Positions 16,790 to 26,129 of a DNA stretch of 57,179 nucleotides are shown here, one piece after another. Location of the stretch: assembly GCA_031082285.1 (NCBI GenBank), contig JAVHLK010000011.1, positions 1-57,179 of the forward strand, read 5' to 3'. Numbering within the stretch: the stretch's first letter is position 1; each line of letters begins with the position of its first letter. The notes under the pieces were generated by a model. That model was not told the origin of the DNA and searched no databases. It saw nothing but the letters and a program-made list of their open reading frames with translations. The translations under genes and the position numbers were made by a program. This DNA comes from Desulfomonilaceae bacterium. GTDB taxonomy: Bacteria > Desulfobacterota > Desulfomonilia > Desulfomonilales > Desulfomonilaceae.

Positions 16790-17993
16790 GGAGGAGCCCA
16801 TGGGCAAGGCGAAGTTTGAACGTACAAAGCCTCACGTGAACGTTGGAACCATAGGTCACATCGATCACGGCAAGACTACCTTGACGGCGGCGATAACCAG
16901 GACATTGGCGAAGAAGGGCATGGCGGAGTATGTGCCGTTCGAGGAGATCGACAAGGCTCCGGAGGAGAAGGAGCGGGGCATCACGATAGCCACGGCGCAC
17001 GTGGAGTATCAGACGGATAAGCGTCACTATGCCCACGTTGATTGTCCGGGCCATGCGGACTACATCAAGAACATGATCACCGGTGCGGCTCAGATGGACG
17101 GGGCCATTCTGGTGGTGGGAGCGAACGACGGTCCGATGCCTCAGACGCGTGAGCATATTCTGTTGGCGCGTCAGGTCGGGGTGCCGTATATAGTGGTATT
17201 TTTGAACAAGACGGACATGGTTGACGACCCGGAACTTATCGAGTTGGTGGAGTTGGAGTTGCGGGAGTTGTTGAGTTCGTATGATTTTCCCGGTGACGAC
17301 ATCCCGATCGTACGAGGGAGTGCGTTGAAGGCGTTGGAATCCGGGGATCCTGCGAGTCCTGATACTGCGTGCATATTGGAGTTGATGGACGCGGTGGATT
17401 CGTATGTACCGGTTCCCGAGCGCGACATAGACAAGCCGTTTTTGATGCCGGTGGAGGACGTATTCAGCATATCGGGTCGTGGGACGGTGGTGACCGGTCG
17501 CGTGGAGCGTGGTCAGGTCAAGGTGGGCGAAGAAGTGGAGATCGTGGGCATTCGGGACACGCGCAAGACGGTGTGCACCGGAGTTGAGATGTTCCGCAAG
17601 GTTCTCGATTCGGGTCAGGCGGGAGACAACGTGGGTCTTTTGCTTCGGGGCATAAAGCGTGAAGAGGTGGAGCGCGGTCAGGTGGTTGCGGCTCCCGGGA
17701 GCATCACTCCTCATACGAAGTTCAAGGCCGAGACGTACATCCTGGCGAAGGAGGAAGGCGGTCGTCACACGCCGTTTTTCAACGGGTATCGACCGCAGTT
17801 TTACTTCCGTACGACTGACGTGACCGGTGTGATCACGCTTCCGGAGGGGATCGAGATGGTGATGCCCGGGGACAACGTGTCGCTGGAGGGTCATCTGATC
17901 ACGCCGATTGCGATGGAAAAGGAGCTGCGCTTTGCGATCCGTGAAGGCGGCAGAACGGTCGGCGCCGGAGTCGTTTCCGAAATTATCGAATAG
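16790..17993 (+). repeat. Long direct repeat: tuf copy 1
   Basis: This 1204-base block, from the ribosome-binding site GGAGGAGCCC through the tuf stop, recurs at 34757-35960. I see one difference: A at 17969 against C at 35936, silent in a Gly codon. Identity ends abruptly on both sides. Such homogeneity is typical of ongoing gene conversion between tuf copies. Confidence 0.95.
16800..17993 (+). CDS. tuf: Elongation factor Tu, copy 1
   Basis: EF-Tu delivers aminoacyl-tRNA to the ribosome with GTP. The 397-residue protein has all G motifs: [10 protein letters not shown] (P-loop), the switch I region [33 protein letters not shown], and the SALKALE segment, followed by domains II and III. The ribosome-binding site AAGGAGGA is strong. 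It lies downstream of four tRNAs and upstream of rpmG. Codon use is odd: by eye about half the Leu codons are TTG, and GTG and CGT are frequent, unlike neighbouring genes that favour CTG and CTC. The protein is identical to the second copy. Confidence 0.99.
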   Translation: MGKAKFERTKPHVNVGTIGHIDHGKTTLTAAITRTLAKKGMAEYVPFEEIDKAPEEKERGITIATAHVEYQTDKRHYAHVDCPGHADYIKNMITGAAQMDGAILVVGANDGPMPQTREHILLARQVGVPYIVVFLNKTDMVDDPELIELVELELRELLSSYDFPGDDIPIVRGSALKALESGDPASPDTACILELMDAVDSYVPVPERDIDKPFLMPVEDVFSISGRGTVVTGRVERGQVKVGEEVEIVGIRDTRKTVCTGVEMFRKVLDSGQAGDNVGLLLRGIKREEVERGQVVAAPGSITPHTKFKAETYILAKEEGGRHTPFFNGYRPQFYFRTTDVTGVITLPEGIEMVMPGDNVSLEGHLITPIAMEKELRFAIREGGRTVGAGVVSEIIE

Positions 17994-18065
17994 TTGAGAG
18001 CCGGTACGGCGACGCCCACCTGTTGCGGGTACGGCGACGGTCCGTATCGGAACCCGAGGCATCCT

Positions 18066-18215
18066 ATGAGAGACATCATCACCCTCGCCTGCACCGAGTG
18101 CAAGCGGAGGAACTATACGACGACGAAGAACAAGAAGAATACTCCGGACAAGCTGCAGTTCAAGAAGTACTGTCGGTTCTGTCGAACCCACACCCTTCAT
18201 CGGGAGACTAAATGA
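18066..18215 (+). CDS. rpmG: Large ribosomal subunit protein L33
   Basis: A 49-residue L33 of the zinc-binding type. The pairs CTEC (near residue 9) and CRFC (near residue 36) are both intact, and the core [16 protein letters not shown] is typical. L33 sits near the ribosomal E site. ATG 18066 is chosen because the sequence starts with the family's [12 protein letters not shown]. It lies 72 bases after tuf and before tRNA-Trp, the usual position. Confidence 0.96.
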   Translation: MRDIITLACTECKRRNYTTTKNKKNTPDKLQFKKYCRFCRTHTLHRETK

Positions 18216-18239
18216 AGTGGGACGTTCGATGATCGCAGC

Positions 18240-18315
18240 AGGCCAGTAGCTCAACGGCTAGAGCACCGGTCTCCAAAACCGGGGGTTGGGGGTTCGAAAC
18301 CCTCCTGGCCTGCCA
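18240..18315 (+). tRNA. tRNA-Trp(CCA)
   Basis: Acceptor AGGCCAG pairs with CTGGCCT, followed by G and an encoded CCA. The anticodon loop CTCCAAA carries CCA at 18273-18275. Located between rpmG and secE as in many bacteria. Confidence 0.97.
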
Positions 18316-18373
18316 ACTCCTTGCTCACGCGAAACCCTCCGGACAGACCCGGGAGACGGCAAGATAACGGACA

Positions 18374-18583
18374 ATGGAAAAAGTAACGGCGTTCATTAAA
18401 GACTCCATGCAGTTCTTCCGGGAAGTCAAGGTGGAACTCCAGAAGGTGACTTTCCCGACGCGGCAAGAGACCGTCAGTTCCACTGTCGTAGTTCTGGTGC
18501 TCACGGTGATCATCGCGGCATATCTGGGATTTAGTGACTGGGCCCTGTCTCGGATTGTCAAAATGCTCTTGCAAGTCGGTTAG
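18374..18583 (+). CDS. secE: Preprotein translocase subunit SecE
   Basis: A single-helix SecE of 69 residues that clamps SecY in the SecYEG protein-export channel. The amphipathic segment FFREVKVELQKVTFPTRQE (about 14-32) is the conserved cytoplasmic helix and hinge, and residues 36-58 form the membrane helix. Short single-helix SecE is normal outside enterobacteria. It is followed by nusG 37 bases later, the universal pairing. Confidence 0.96.
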   Translation: MEKVTAFIKDSMQFFREVKVELQKVTFPTRQETVSSTVVVLVLTVIIAAYLGFSDWALSRIVKMLLQVG

Positions 18584-18620
18584 TAATCTCGTATTTGGGG
18601 GAACGCAAGGAGGGGCTCAA

Positions 18621-19151
18621 TTGGCTCTAAGATGGTATGTGGTCCATACGTACTCCGGGTACGAGAACAAGGTGAAAACCGCGCTGGAGGAAAAGGTGCG
18701 CGCAATGGGCCTTTCCGACAGGATAACGGAAGTGCTCATACCATCGGAATCCGTAGTGGAACTGGTCAAGGGTGAGAGGCGAACATCAAATCGAAAGTAC
18801 TTTCCCGGATATATTCTTGTACATATGGAACTCGACGATCAGACGTGGCACATAGTGAAGAATACTCCCAAGGTTACCGGATTCATCGGCTCGAGGACCG
18901 AGCCCGCGGTGATTCCCGACGAGGACGTCGAGTACATTTTGAACCAAATGGCTGAAGGCAAGGAAAAGCCCAAGCCAAAGTATTCCTTTGAGAAAGGTGA
19001 TTCGGTCCGGGTCGTGGACGGGCCCTTCATCAATTTCAATGGTACCGTGGAGGAAGTCAGGCCCGATAAGGGAAAACTCCGGGTGCTGGTAAGCATATTC
19101 GGCAGGCCGACCCCGGTGGAGCTTGACTTCATTCAAGTTACCAAAAACTAA
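18621..19151 (+). CDS. nusG: Transcription termination/antitermination factor NusG
   Basis: NusG binds the RNA polymerase clamp, raises processivity and couples to Rho or S10. The TTG start at 18621 is set by AAGGAGGGG at 18607-18615 and gives 176 residues beginning [17 protein letters not shown], the normal NGN domain. The C-terminal KOW domain is visible in [22 protein letters not shown]. An earlier in-frame start would overlap secE and adds unrelated residues. Confidence 0.97.
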   Translation: MALRWYVVHTYSGYENKVKTALEEKVRAMGLSDRITEVLIPSESVVELVKGERRTSNRKYFPGYILVHMELDDQTWHIVKNTPKVTGFIGSRTEPAVIPDEDVEYILNQMAEGKEKPKPKYSFEKGDSVRVVDGPFINFNGTVEEVRPDKGKLRVLVSIFGRPTPVELDFIQVTKN

Positions 19152-19240
19152 GGCGATTTAGGCGAACGGAAGTCGAGGAATCGAACCGAAACACCGTCGG
19201 GCTGATCACGGTACGGTTCATTCCTGGTGGGAGAAGGTAT

Positions 19241-19663
19241 ATGGCGAAGAAAGTAATGGCCACCGTGAAGCTCCAGATCCCCGCAGGTGAAGCAAAGCCG
19301 TCTCCTCCGGTAGGACCGGCCTTGGGCCAGCACGGTGTCAACATCATGGAGTTCTGCAAGGCGTTCAACGCGCAGACGCAGAATCAGCCGGGAGTCATTA
19401 TTCCGGTGCTGATAACCATTTACGCGGACCGTTCGTTCAGTTTCGTGCTGAAGACCCCGCCTGCATCGTATCTACTCAAGAAGGCCGCAGGACTCGACAA
19501 GGGATCGCCGGAGCCGAACCGGAACAAGGTGGGCCGACTGACGCACGAGCAGATCGAAGAGATAGCCAAACTGAAAATGCCCGATCTCAACGCCAAGGAC
19601 TTGGAGGGAGCCGTACGAATCATTGCGGGCTCCGCAAGAAGTCTCGGCATTGAGGTAGGTTAG
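19241..19663 (+). CDS. rplK: Large ribosomal subunit protein L11
   Basis: L11 forms the base of the GTPase-associated stalk on 23S rRNA. The 140-residue protein has the Pro-rich N-terminal motif [23 protein letters not shown] and the C-terminal RNA-binding segment [24 protein letters not shown] precedes the ATG. rplA follows after 9 bases. Confidence 0.98.
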   Translation: MAKKVMATVKLQIPAGEAKPSPPVGPALGQHGVNIMEFCKAFNAQTQNQPGVIIPVLITIYADRSFSFVLKTPPASYLLKKAAGLDKGSPEPNRNKVGRLTHEQIEEIAKLKMPDLNAKDLEGAVRIIAGSARSLGIEVG

Positions 19664-19672
19664 AGGAACAAC

Positions 19673-20377
19673 ATGCCGGCCGTAGCAAGGAAGAAAACTG
19701 AAGCCAGAGAGAAGGTTGACCGTTCAAGGAAGTTCAGTCTGAACGAAGGTCTGGAAACCGCAGTATCGGCAGCCTATGCCAAGTTTGATGAATCCGTCGA
19801 TCTCGCGGTCAAGCTCGGCGTGGACCCCCGACACGCGGACCAGATGGTACGCGGCACGTGCGTACTGCCCCACGGAACCGGCAAGCAGGTCCGAGTTCTC
19901 GTATTCGCAAAAGGCGACAAAGAGAAGGAAGCCAAGGACGCCGGCGCGGATTACGTCGGCGGCGAAGACCTGGCAAAGAAGATTCAGGAGGGCTGGCTTG
20001 ACTTCGACAAAGCCGTAGCCACTCCGGACATGATGGGCGTTGTCGGGAAACTTGGAAAGATCCTCGGCCCGAGATCGATGATGCCGAATCCCAAGGTGGG
20101 AACGGTGACTTTTGATGTCGCCAAGGCGGTGAGCGAACTCAAGGGGGGCAAGGTCGAATTCAGGGTCGAAAAGGCCGGCATCGTGCACGTGCCCGTCGGG
20201 AGGATATCCTTCGGCGTCGAGAAACTCGCGGAGAATGTCCAAGCGGTACTGGAAAGCATCATCCGGCTGAAACCATCTTCTTCCAAGGGAGTCTACCTTA
20301 AAGGGGTGTCCGTTTCCACGACCATGGGACCGGGAGTAAGATTGGACCCGCAAGAGATCAGGACGCTGGTGAAATAG
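19673..20377 (+). CDS. rplA: Large ribosomal subunit protein L1
   Basis: L1 builds the mobile stalk that releases E-site tRNA, and in many bacteria it represses its own L11-L1 mRNA. The 234 residues include the hallmark [20 protein letters not shown] and the RNA-binding loop KSGKVEFR-like stretch [13 protein letters not shown]. The ATG lies 9 bases after rplK with AGAGGAAC upstream. Full length. Confidence 0.98.
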   Translation: MPAVARKKTEAREKVDRSRKFSLNEGLETAVSAAYAKFDESVDLAVKLGVDPRHADQMVRGTCVLPHGTGKQVRVLVFAKGDKEKEAKDAGADYVGGEDLAKKIQEGWLDFDKAVATPDMMGVVGKLGKILGPRSMMPNPKVGTVTFDVAKAVSELKGGKVEFRVEKAGIVHVPVGRISFGVEKLAENVQAVLESIIRLKPSSSKGVYLKGVSVSTTMGPGVRLDPQEIRTLVK

Positions 20378-20589
20378 ACTCGACAATCGCGCAATCCGTT
20401 TTGAGGTGCACGATATAATAGATTGGAAATAAAGACTATTCTTATGGCCATGTCGGAGACAACCGGTGTGCCGGAAGGCGCTTAATCGAGGCCGGTCGAG
20501 ACTAGCCGGAAAGAGGTGATACACGAGACTCACGCCCTTATCCCCTCGATTCGCCGCTTTTTCTCCGACCGAAAGGGGGCAATCCTAGT
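20378..20589 (+). promoter_or_regulatory. Probable L10 leader upstream of rplJL
   Basis: These 212 bases precede rplJ, where the L10(L12)4 complex usually binds mRNA to repress rplJL. A perfect TATAAT at 20414-20419 could start an internal transcript, but no good -35 matches it. An 8-bp closing helix (AATCGAGG 20484-20491 with CCTCGATT 20544-20551) encloses smaller stems and is followed by CGCCGCTTTTT, so it could also act as an attenuator. Assignment to the L10 leader class rests on position and structure by eye. Confidence 0.55.
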
Positions 20590-21135
20590 TTGACCAGAGA
20601 AGAAAAAGCGAAGCAAGTGGAGTGGTTCCGCGAGCAATTCCAGGATGTCAGCGGGCTTTTCCTTGCCGACTACAAAGGACTGAGCGTCGAGGACATGAAC
20701 GCGCTGAGGCGAGAACTGAGGCCTCATGGAGTGGCGTTCAAAGTGCTCAAGAACACCCTGGTACGTCTGGCCTACAAGGACACGGTCGTGGCCGTGCTTG
20801 AAGATGATGTTGTGGGAACTCGTGCGGCCGCTTGGACGCACAGCGAAGAGAACGTTCCCACCATGGCGAAGGTTCTGGTGAGCTTTGCCAAGACTCATCC
20901 CAAGTTCGAGGTCGTCCGCGGTGTCCTTGGCGGACAAAAGGTGGAACCGTCCGAGGTGGAAGCACTCTCCAAGCTTCCATCAAGGGAACAGCTTCTGGGC
21001 ATCCTTCTGGGGACCGCTATGGCTCCGGTCAGCGCATTTGTTGGTACGCTGGCGGCAGTCCCGCGGTCTTTTCTGACTGTGCTCAAAGCAATCGAGGAGC
21101 AGAAGGCGACCGCCGGTGAATCGGCTCCCGTCTGA
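20590..21135 (+). CDS. rplJ: Large ribosomal subunit protein L10
   Basis: L10 anchors L7/L12 dimers to the ribosome. The 181-residue protein has the family opening (TREEKAKQVEWFREQF), the KNTLVRLA segment and an Ala-rich C-terminal helix that holds L12. The start is TTG at 20590, supported by AAAGGGGGC upstream; no ATG in frame fits. rplL follows after 54 bases. Confidence 0.97.
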   Translation: MTREEKAKQVEWFREQFQDVSGLFLADYKGLSVEDMNALRRELRPHGVAFKVLKNTLVRLAYKDTVVAVLEDDVVGTRAAAWTHSEENVPTMAKVLVSFAKTHPKFEVVRGVLGGQKVEPSEVEALSKLPSREQLLGILLGTAMAPVSAFVGTLAAVPRSFLTVLKAIEEQKATAGESAPV

Positions 21136-21189
21136 CGGGGAAGTCGCTCTCTGAGCGTACAAAGGTTCAGCGAATCTGAGGAGGATAAA

Positions 21190-21579
21190 ATGGCTGAAGT
21201 CACGAAGGATGATGTCAAGGAATTCATCCGTAATATGTCGGTATTGGAGTTGAGCAAGCTAGTCAAGGAGTTGGAAGAAGAGTTCGGGGTGTCTGCGGCG
21301 GCGCCCGTGGCCGTTGTCGCCGGTGGTGCGGCGGCGGCTGGTGGAGAAGCAGCCCCGGCTGAGGAAAAAACCGAATTCGATGTGATCTTGAAGGATTTCG
21401 GTGACAAGAAAATCCAGGTCATCAAAGTGGTGCGATCGTTGACCGACCTGGGTCTGAAGGAAGCCAAAGAATTGGTGGAAGGTGTTCCCAAGCCGGTGAA
21501 GGAAGCAGTCTCCAAGGAAGATGCGGAAAAGGCAAAGGCCGCGTTGGAAGAAGTCGGAGCCACAGTGGAGATCGCCTGA
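21190..21579 (+). CDS. rplL: Large ribosomal subunit protein L7/L12
   Basis: The multicopy stalk protein that recruits translation GTPases. The 129 residues show an N-terminal dimerisation domain ([18 protein letters not shown]), an Ala/Gly-rich hinge (about 34-58) and the factor-binding C-terminal domain ([35 protein letters not shown]). A strong GAGGAGG ribosome-binding site fits its need for high copy number. Confidence 0.98.
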   Translation: MAEVTKDDVKEFIRNMSVLELSKLVKELEEEFGVSAAAPVAVVAGGAAAAGGEAAPAEEKTEFDVILKDFGDKKIQVIKVVRSLTDLGLKEAKELVEGVPKPVKEAVSKEDAEKAKAALEEVGATVEIA

Positions 21580-21617
21580 GCAGTCGCCCGAATCGCCAGA
21601 ATAAGACGGCAGTGCCG

Positions 21618-21637
21618 GAGGCCCTTCAACGGGCCTC
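21618..21637 (+). other. rplL-rpoB intercistronic hairpin
   Basis: A 7-bp stem GAGGCCC/GGGCCTC with a 6-base loop lies 39 bases after the rplL stop. No T-run follows. In Escherichia coli this gap holds an attenuator and an RNase III site that lower rpoB expression relative to rplL; a similar function is likely but not shown here. Confidence 0.5.
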
Positions 21638-21712
21638 GCGGCGCGCCGTCCTAACGGAACACCTCCCGGCGCACCCCCCTTTTGAGATCACCGAGAAAAC
21701 CAGAGGGAGAAA

Positions 21713-24700
21713 ATGAGTCATTTTTCCGTGCACTCGCAGAGGCTCAGGAAGAATTTTGCACGAATACCGCAAATTGCCGGTATCCCAAATCTTATTGAAA
21801 TTCAGAAGCAATCCTACGACCGATTCCTCCAAGCGGACGTCCCACCGGAAGAACGCGAAGAGTGCGGACTGCAGGGAGTCTTTCGCTCGGTATTTCCGAT
21901 CAAGGATTTTTCGGACACCGCGTCGCTGGAATTCATCAGGTACACGCTTGGGGAAGAAAAGTACAATGTTGAGGAATGCCTCCAGAAGGGGGTGACGTAT
22001 GCGGTTCCCCTGAAAATTACGGTGCAACTGATCGTTTGGGACGTGGATCCGGACACCGGCTCACGAACCATCAGGGACGTCAAGGAGCAAGAAGTCTATT
22101 TCGGGGAGATCCCGATCATGACCGAGAACGGTACCTTCATCATAAACGGGACGGAACGCGTCATCGTTTCACAGCTCCATCGTTCCCCCGGAATTTTCTT
22201 CGATCATGACAAGGGAAAGACCCATGCCAGCGGCAAACTCCTCTATTCGGCCCGGATCATCCCGCTGCGCGGTTCCTGGATAGATTTCGAGTTCGATCCC
22301 AAAGACCGGCTGTACGTCCGAATCGATCGCAGACGAAAGTTGCATGTCACGGTATTTCTGAAGGCCCTGGGCTTCTCGAGCGAAGAAATCCTCAATTATT
22401 TCTACGATCGTCAGACCATACTTATTCAGCCCGACGGGTTGAGTCGGAAGGTCGATCTGAAATTGCTCGTCGGAACGGCAGCTCCCTCCGATGTGTTCGT
22501 GGAGGGAACCCAAGACATACTTGTGCGAAAAAACAAGAAAATCACCCGAGCTGCTCTTAAGCGCCTTGGCGACAGGGAGATCGCTCCTCTGAGTATTCGC
22601 AAGGAGGATCTGGCAGGTAAGGTGATCGCCCACGACATCATAGACGAAAATACCGGAGAAGTCGTTGCTCAATGCAACAAAGAGATCATGGTCGATGAAC
22701 TGGACGACTTCATTCAAGATTTGACCAACCGTGGGATCATGAGTTTTGACTGCCTCTTCATCGAAGAGCGTATTGTCTCATCGGCCCTCAGGGACACGCT
22801 GCTGGAGGACAAGATCGACGACAGACCCAGCCGTGTCATTGAGGACTACCGCAAGCAGGTCGCCGACGATCCCACGAGCAATGAAACCCTGAATGCTCAG
22901 ATCGAGATCTACAGGAGACTGAGACCGTCCAACCCTGCGACCGTCGAGATCAGCAAGACATTTTTCAATAATCTGTTCTTCAAGACCGAGTATTACGATC
23001 TTTCCCGCGTGGGCCGCCTGAAGCTCAACAGAAAGCTCGGCATATCGGTGGACGAGGCGCCGCTGACGCTGAGAACGCTCAGGCCGGAAGACATCATGCT
23101 CGCGGTGAAGTACTTGCTGGAGCTCAAAGAAGGAAGACCCGGCAGGGACATTGACGACATCGACCACATGGGTAATCGGCGTGTCAGGTCAGTCGGGGAA
23201 TTACTTGAGAATCAGTATCGTATAGGCCTGGTCCGCATGGAGCGCGCGATCAAGGAGCGAATGAGCCTGCAGGACGTGGAGACGCTCATGCCCCACGACC
23301 TCATCAATGCCAAGCCGGTAACCGCGGTGGTCAAAGAGTTCTTCGGATCGTCACAGCTCTCTCAATTCATGGACCAGACCAATCCGTTGAGCGAAATCAC
23401 CCACAAGAGAAGACTCTCGGCTCTCGGTCCCGGCGGCCTCACCCGGGAACGCGCGGGGTTCGAGGTGCGTGACGTCCATCCGACTCATTACGGTCGCATA
23501 TGCCCCATCGAAACTCCGGAAGGCCCGAACATCGGGCTTATCGTGTCGTTGTCGACGTATGCCCGCGTCAATGAATTCGGTTTCATCGAAACCCCCTATC
23601 GGCCCGTGGCCGATACGAGAGTGGGGGAAGAGATACGATTTCTCACCGCTCTGGACGAGGAAGACCACGTGATCGTTCAGGCAAACGCGCTCATTGGGGA
23701 TGACGGTTGCCTTTCGTCGGATCTTGTCTCGGTGCGTCACCGGGAAGGCGAGTTCGCCATGGTGAGCAAGCACGACCCGGACCTCATGGACGTATCCCCC
23801 AACCAGCTCGTGTCGGTGGCCGCGTCCTTGATACCGTTCCTCGAGAATGACGACGCCAACCGAGCCCTCATGGGGTCGAACATGCAGCGCCAGGCCGTGC
23901 CGCTTCTGACGACGCAGGCCCCCCTGGTGGGAACGGGTATGGAACGGGTCGTCGCGACGGACTCGGGCGTCACCGTTGTGGCCAAACGCGACGGAACGGT
24001 CGATTCCGTGGACGCGACGAGGATCGTGGTGAAAGCTTCGGATCTCGGGGAGGGCGATTTGGACCCCGGAGTGGACATCTATAACCTGATCAAGTACCAG
24101 CGGTCCAACCAGAATACCTGTATCAACCAACGCCCCATAGTCAGAAGAGGGGAGCATGTGGTCAAGGGACAGGTGATCGCGGACGGACCCGCCACGGACA
24201 AGGGAGAACTCGCCCTCGGCAGGAACGTGCTCGTCGCGTTCATGGCATGGGGCGGCTACAACTACGAGGATTCCATACTGGTCAGCGAAAAGATTGTGAA
24301 AGAAGACATCTTCACCTCGATCCATATCGAGGAATTCGAGGTAATGGCCCGCGACACCAAATTGGGTAAGGAGGAAATTACGCGGGACATCCCCAATGTC
24401 GGTGAAGAAGCCTTGCGCAATCTGGACGAGTCCGGAGTGATCCGCATCGGAGCGGAGGTCAAGCCCGGCGACATACTCGTCGGAAAGATCACTCCCAAGG
24501 GCGAAAACCAGCTCAGTCCGGAAGAGAAACTGCTCAGGGCCATCTTCGGAGAGAAAGCCGGAGATGTGAGGGATTCCTCGTTGAGAGTTCCTCCGGGAGT
24601 TGAAGGAACCGTGATCGGCGCTCGCATCTTCTCTCGTAAGGGAACCGACAAGGACAGCCGAACGATCTCCATTGAAAACGAGGAGATCGCGAAACTGACC

Positions 24701-25948
24701 AAAGACCGTGACGACGAGATGCGTATTGTGGAAGAAGGAGCCCGAGAAAGGATCCGAGGCATGCTCGTCGGCAAGACCGTGGCTTCCAATCTCTCCAATC
24801 CGGTTACGGGGAAACTGTATGTCAAGAAAGGGGAAGCCGTCTCCAACGAAGTCATGCAGTCTGTTCCCCTGGAATTGCTCAGAGAGCTTTCGTTGAAAGG
24901 GGACCCCACCACAGAAGACGAGGTCGTGAGAATACTGGAGCGCCTCGGCGACCAGAAGCATTTCTGGAAAATGCACTACGACGAGCGCATCAGTCGCCTC
25001 AAGAAGGGAGACGAACTTCCTCCTGGAGTCATCAAGCTTGTCAAAACGTACATCGCCATCAAACGGAAGCTCTCCGTGGGCGACAAGATGGCCGGCCGCC
25101 ACGGAAACAAAGGCGTGTTGTCGAGGATTCTGCCTGAAGAGGACATGCCGTACTTTGATGACGGCACACCCGTTGAAATCGTGCTTAACCCCCTCGGCGT
25201 ACCCTCGAGAATGAACGTGGGCCAGATCCTTGAGACCCACCTTGGGTGGGCCGCCCGGGGACTCGGCGAAGCCCTCGACCGGATGATCGAGGAGCATTTT
25301 TCCAGCGAAAAGCTCCGGGAAAGGCTGTTGAGCATTTTCGACTCGTATGAACCGGACAGGAAGAAGACGGTCCAAGCCTTGATTCGGGACATGGATGAGG
25401 ACCTGCTGAAAAGATTTGTGCAGTCCCTCTCAGAAGGTGTTCCCATAGCCACCCCCGTCTTTGACGGAGCTCGTGAGTCCGAGATCAAGTCAATGTTGGA
25501 AACGGCGGGCCTCCCGGCCAACGGCCAGACGCGCCTGTACGACGGAAGGACCGGCGTTCCCTTTGACACAAGCGTTACCGTGGGCGTCATCTACATGATG
25601 AAGCTTCATCACCTGGTTGACGACAAGATCCACGCTCGTGCGATCGGCCCATACTCGCTGGTCACTCAACAGCCGTTGGGAGGTAAAGCCCAGTTCGGCG
25701 GTCAGAGATTGGGTGAGATGGAAGTCTGGGCCATGGAGTCCTACGGCGCCGCGTACTCTCTGCAAGAGTTCCTTACCGTCAAGTCCGACGACGTCACGGG
25801 CCGTACAAGGATGTATGAGAGCATTGTGAAAGGCACCAACGTTCTTGAGCCCGGTCTGCCGGAATCGTTCAATGTCCTGGTAAAGGAGATCAAATCGCTC
25901 GGCCTGGACGTGGAACTCCTGGAAGGTGAGCCCGTGGTGGCTCGCTAG
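21713..25948 (+). CDS. rpoB: RNA polymerase beta subunit
   Basis: The 1411-residue catalytic beta subunit. Recognisable blocks are the rifampicin pocket ([22 protein letters not shown], near residues 545-566), [30 protein letters not shown], the active-site [15 protein letters not shown] with catalytic lysines, and the C-terminal [24 protein letters not shown]. The rifampicin-pocket Asp, His and Ser appear in their sensitive form. Slightly longer than the 1342 residues of Escherichia coli. GAGGGAGAAA precedes the ATG. rpoC follows after a 181-base gap. Confidence 0.99.
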   Translation: MSHFSVHSQRLRKNFARIPQIAGIPNLIEIQKQSYDRFLQADVPPEEREECGLQGVFRSVFPIKDFSDTASLEFIRYTLGEEKYNVEECLQKGVTYAVPLKITVQLIVWDVDPDTGSRTIRDVKEQEVYFGEIPIMTENGTFIINGTERVIVSQLHRSPGIFFDHDKGKTHASGKLLYSARIIPLRGSWIDFEFDPKDRLYVRIDRRRKLHVTVFLKALGFSSEEILNYFYDRQTILIQPDGLSRKVDLKLLVGTAAPSDVFVEGTQDILVRKNKKITRAALKRLGDREIAPLSIRKEDLAGKVIAHDIIDENTGEVVAQCNKEIMVDELDDFIQDLTNRGIMSFDCLFIEERIVSSALRDTLLEDKIDDRPSRVIEDYRKQVADDPTSNETLNAQIEIYRRLRPSNPATVEISKTFFNNLFFKTEYYDLSRVGRLKLNRKLGISVDEAPLTLRTLRPEDIMLAVKYLLELKEGRPGRDIDDIDHMGNRRVRSVGELLENQYRIGLVRMERAIKERMSLQDVETLMPHDLINAKPVTAVVKEFFGSSQLSQFMDQTNPLSEITHKRRLSALGPGGLTRERAGFEVRDVHPTHYGRICPIETPEGPNIGLIVSLSTYARVNEFGFIETPYRPVADTRVGEEIRFLTALDEEDHVIVQANALIGDDGCLSSDLVSVRHREGEFAMVSKHDPDLMDVSPNQLVSVAASLIPFLENDDANRALMGSNMQRQAVPLLTTQAPLVGTGMERVVATDSGVTVVAKRDGTVDSVDATRIVVKASDLGEGDLDPGVDIYNLIKYQRSNQNTCINQRPIVRRGEHVVKGQVIADGPATDKGELALGRNVLVAFMAWGGYNYEDSILVSEKIVKEDIFTSIHIEEFEVMARDTKLGKEEITRDIPNVGEEALRNLDESGVIRIGAEVKPGDILVGKITPKGENQLSPEEKLLRAIFGEKAGDVRDSSLRVPPGVEGTVIGARIFSRKGTDKDSRTISIENEEIAKLTKDRDDEMRIVEEGARERIRGMLVGKTVASNLSNPVTGKLYVKKGEAVSNEVMQSVPLELLRELSLKGDPTTEDEVVRILERLGDQKHFWKMHYDERISRLKKGDELPPGVIKLVKTYIAIKRKLSVGDKMAGRHGNKGVLSRILPEEDMPYFDDGTPVEIVLNPLGVPSRMNVGQILETHLGWAARGLGEALDRMIEEHFSSEKLRERLLSIFDSYEPDRKKTVQALIRDMDEDLLKRFVQSLSEGVPIATPVFDGARESEIKSMLETAGLPANGQTRLYDGRTGVPFDTSVTVGVIYMMKLHHLVDDKIHARAIGPYSLVTQQPLGGKAQFGGQRLGEMEVWAMESYGAAYSLQEFLTVKSDDVTGRTRMYESIVKGTNVLEPGLPESFNVLVKEIKSLGLDVELLEGEPVVAR

Positions 25949-26063
25949 CCGTCGAAAAGCACGCCCCGATCGCGGCACGGACGCGCCGAACGGAGAAGCG
26001 CGAACAAGGCCCCGGGACGGCAACCAGGCGTTGCACTGCCGACACCATAGTAAAGACAAAGGC

Positions 26064-26088
26064 CCGGCCCGGGTCGAATCCGGGCCGG
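26064..26088 (+). other. rpoB-rpoC intercistronic hairpin
   Basis: A perfect 9-bp GC-rich stem (CCGGCCCGG 26064-26072 with CCGGGCCGG 26080-26088) with a 7-base loop. No T-run follows. It sits 41 bases before the rpoC start and may stabilise or process the mRNA, or modulate rpoC translation. Confidence 0.5.
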
Positions 26089-26129
26089 ATCATCCCTCGC
26101 AGCCCCAACCCCATTCAAGGAGGGAAGCT

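Noticed and set aside
16764-18254. Long open frame of 496 codons antisense to tuf copy 1, repeated antisense to copy 2
   Set aside because: It mirrors the strongly biased codons of tuf and is a complementary-strand artefact; no ribosome-binding site and no protein-like sequence.
23351-25375. 674-codon open frame antisense to rpoB
   Set aside because: It lies fully inside rpoB, which is clearly coding; the His/Asp-rich translation is a typical antisense shadow.
26064-26088. Intrinsic terminator between rpoB and rpoC
   Set aside because: The stem is strong, but no T-run follows and rpoC has no promoter of its own; listed as a processing or regulatory hairpin instead.
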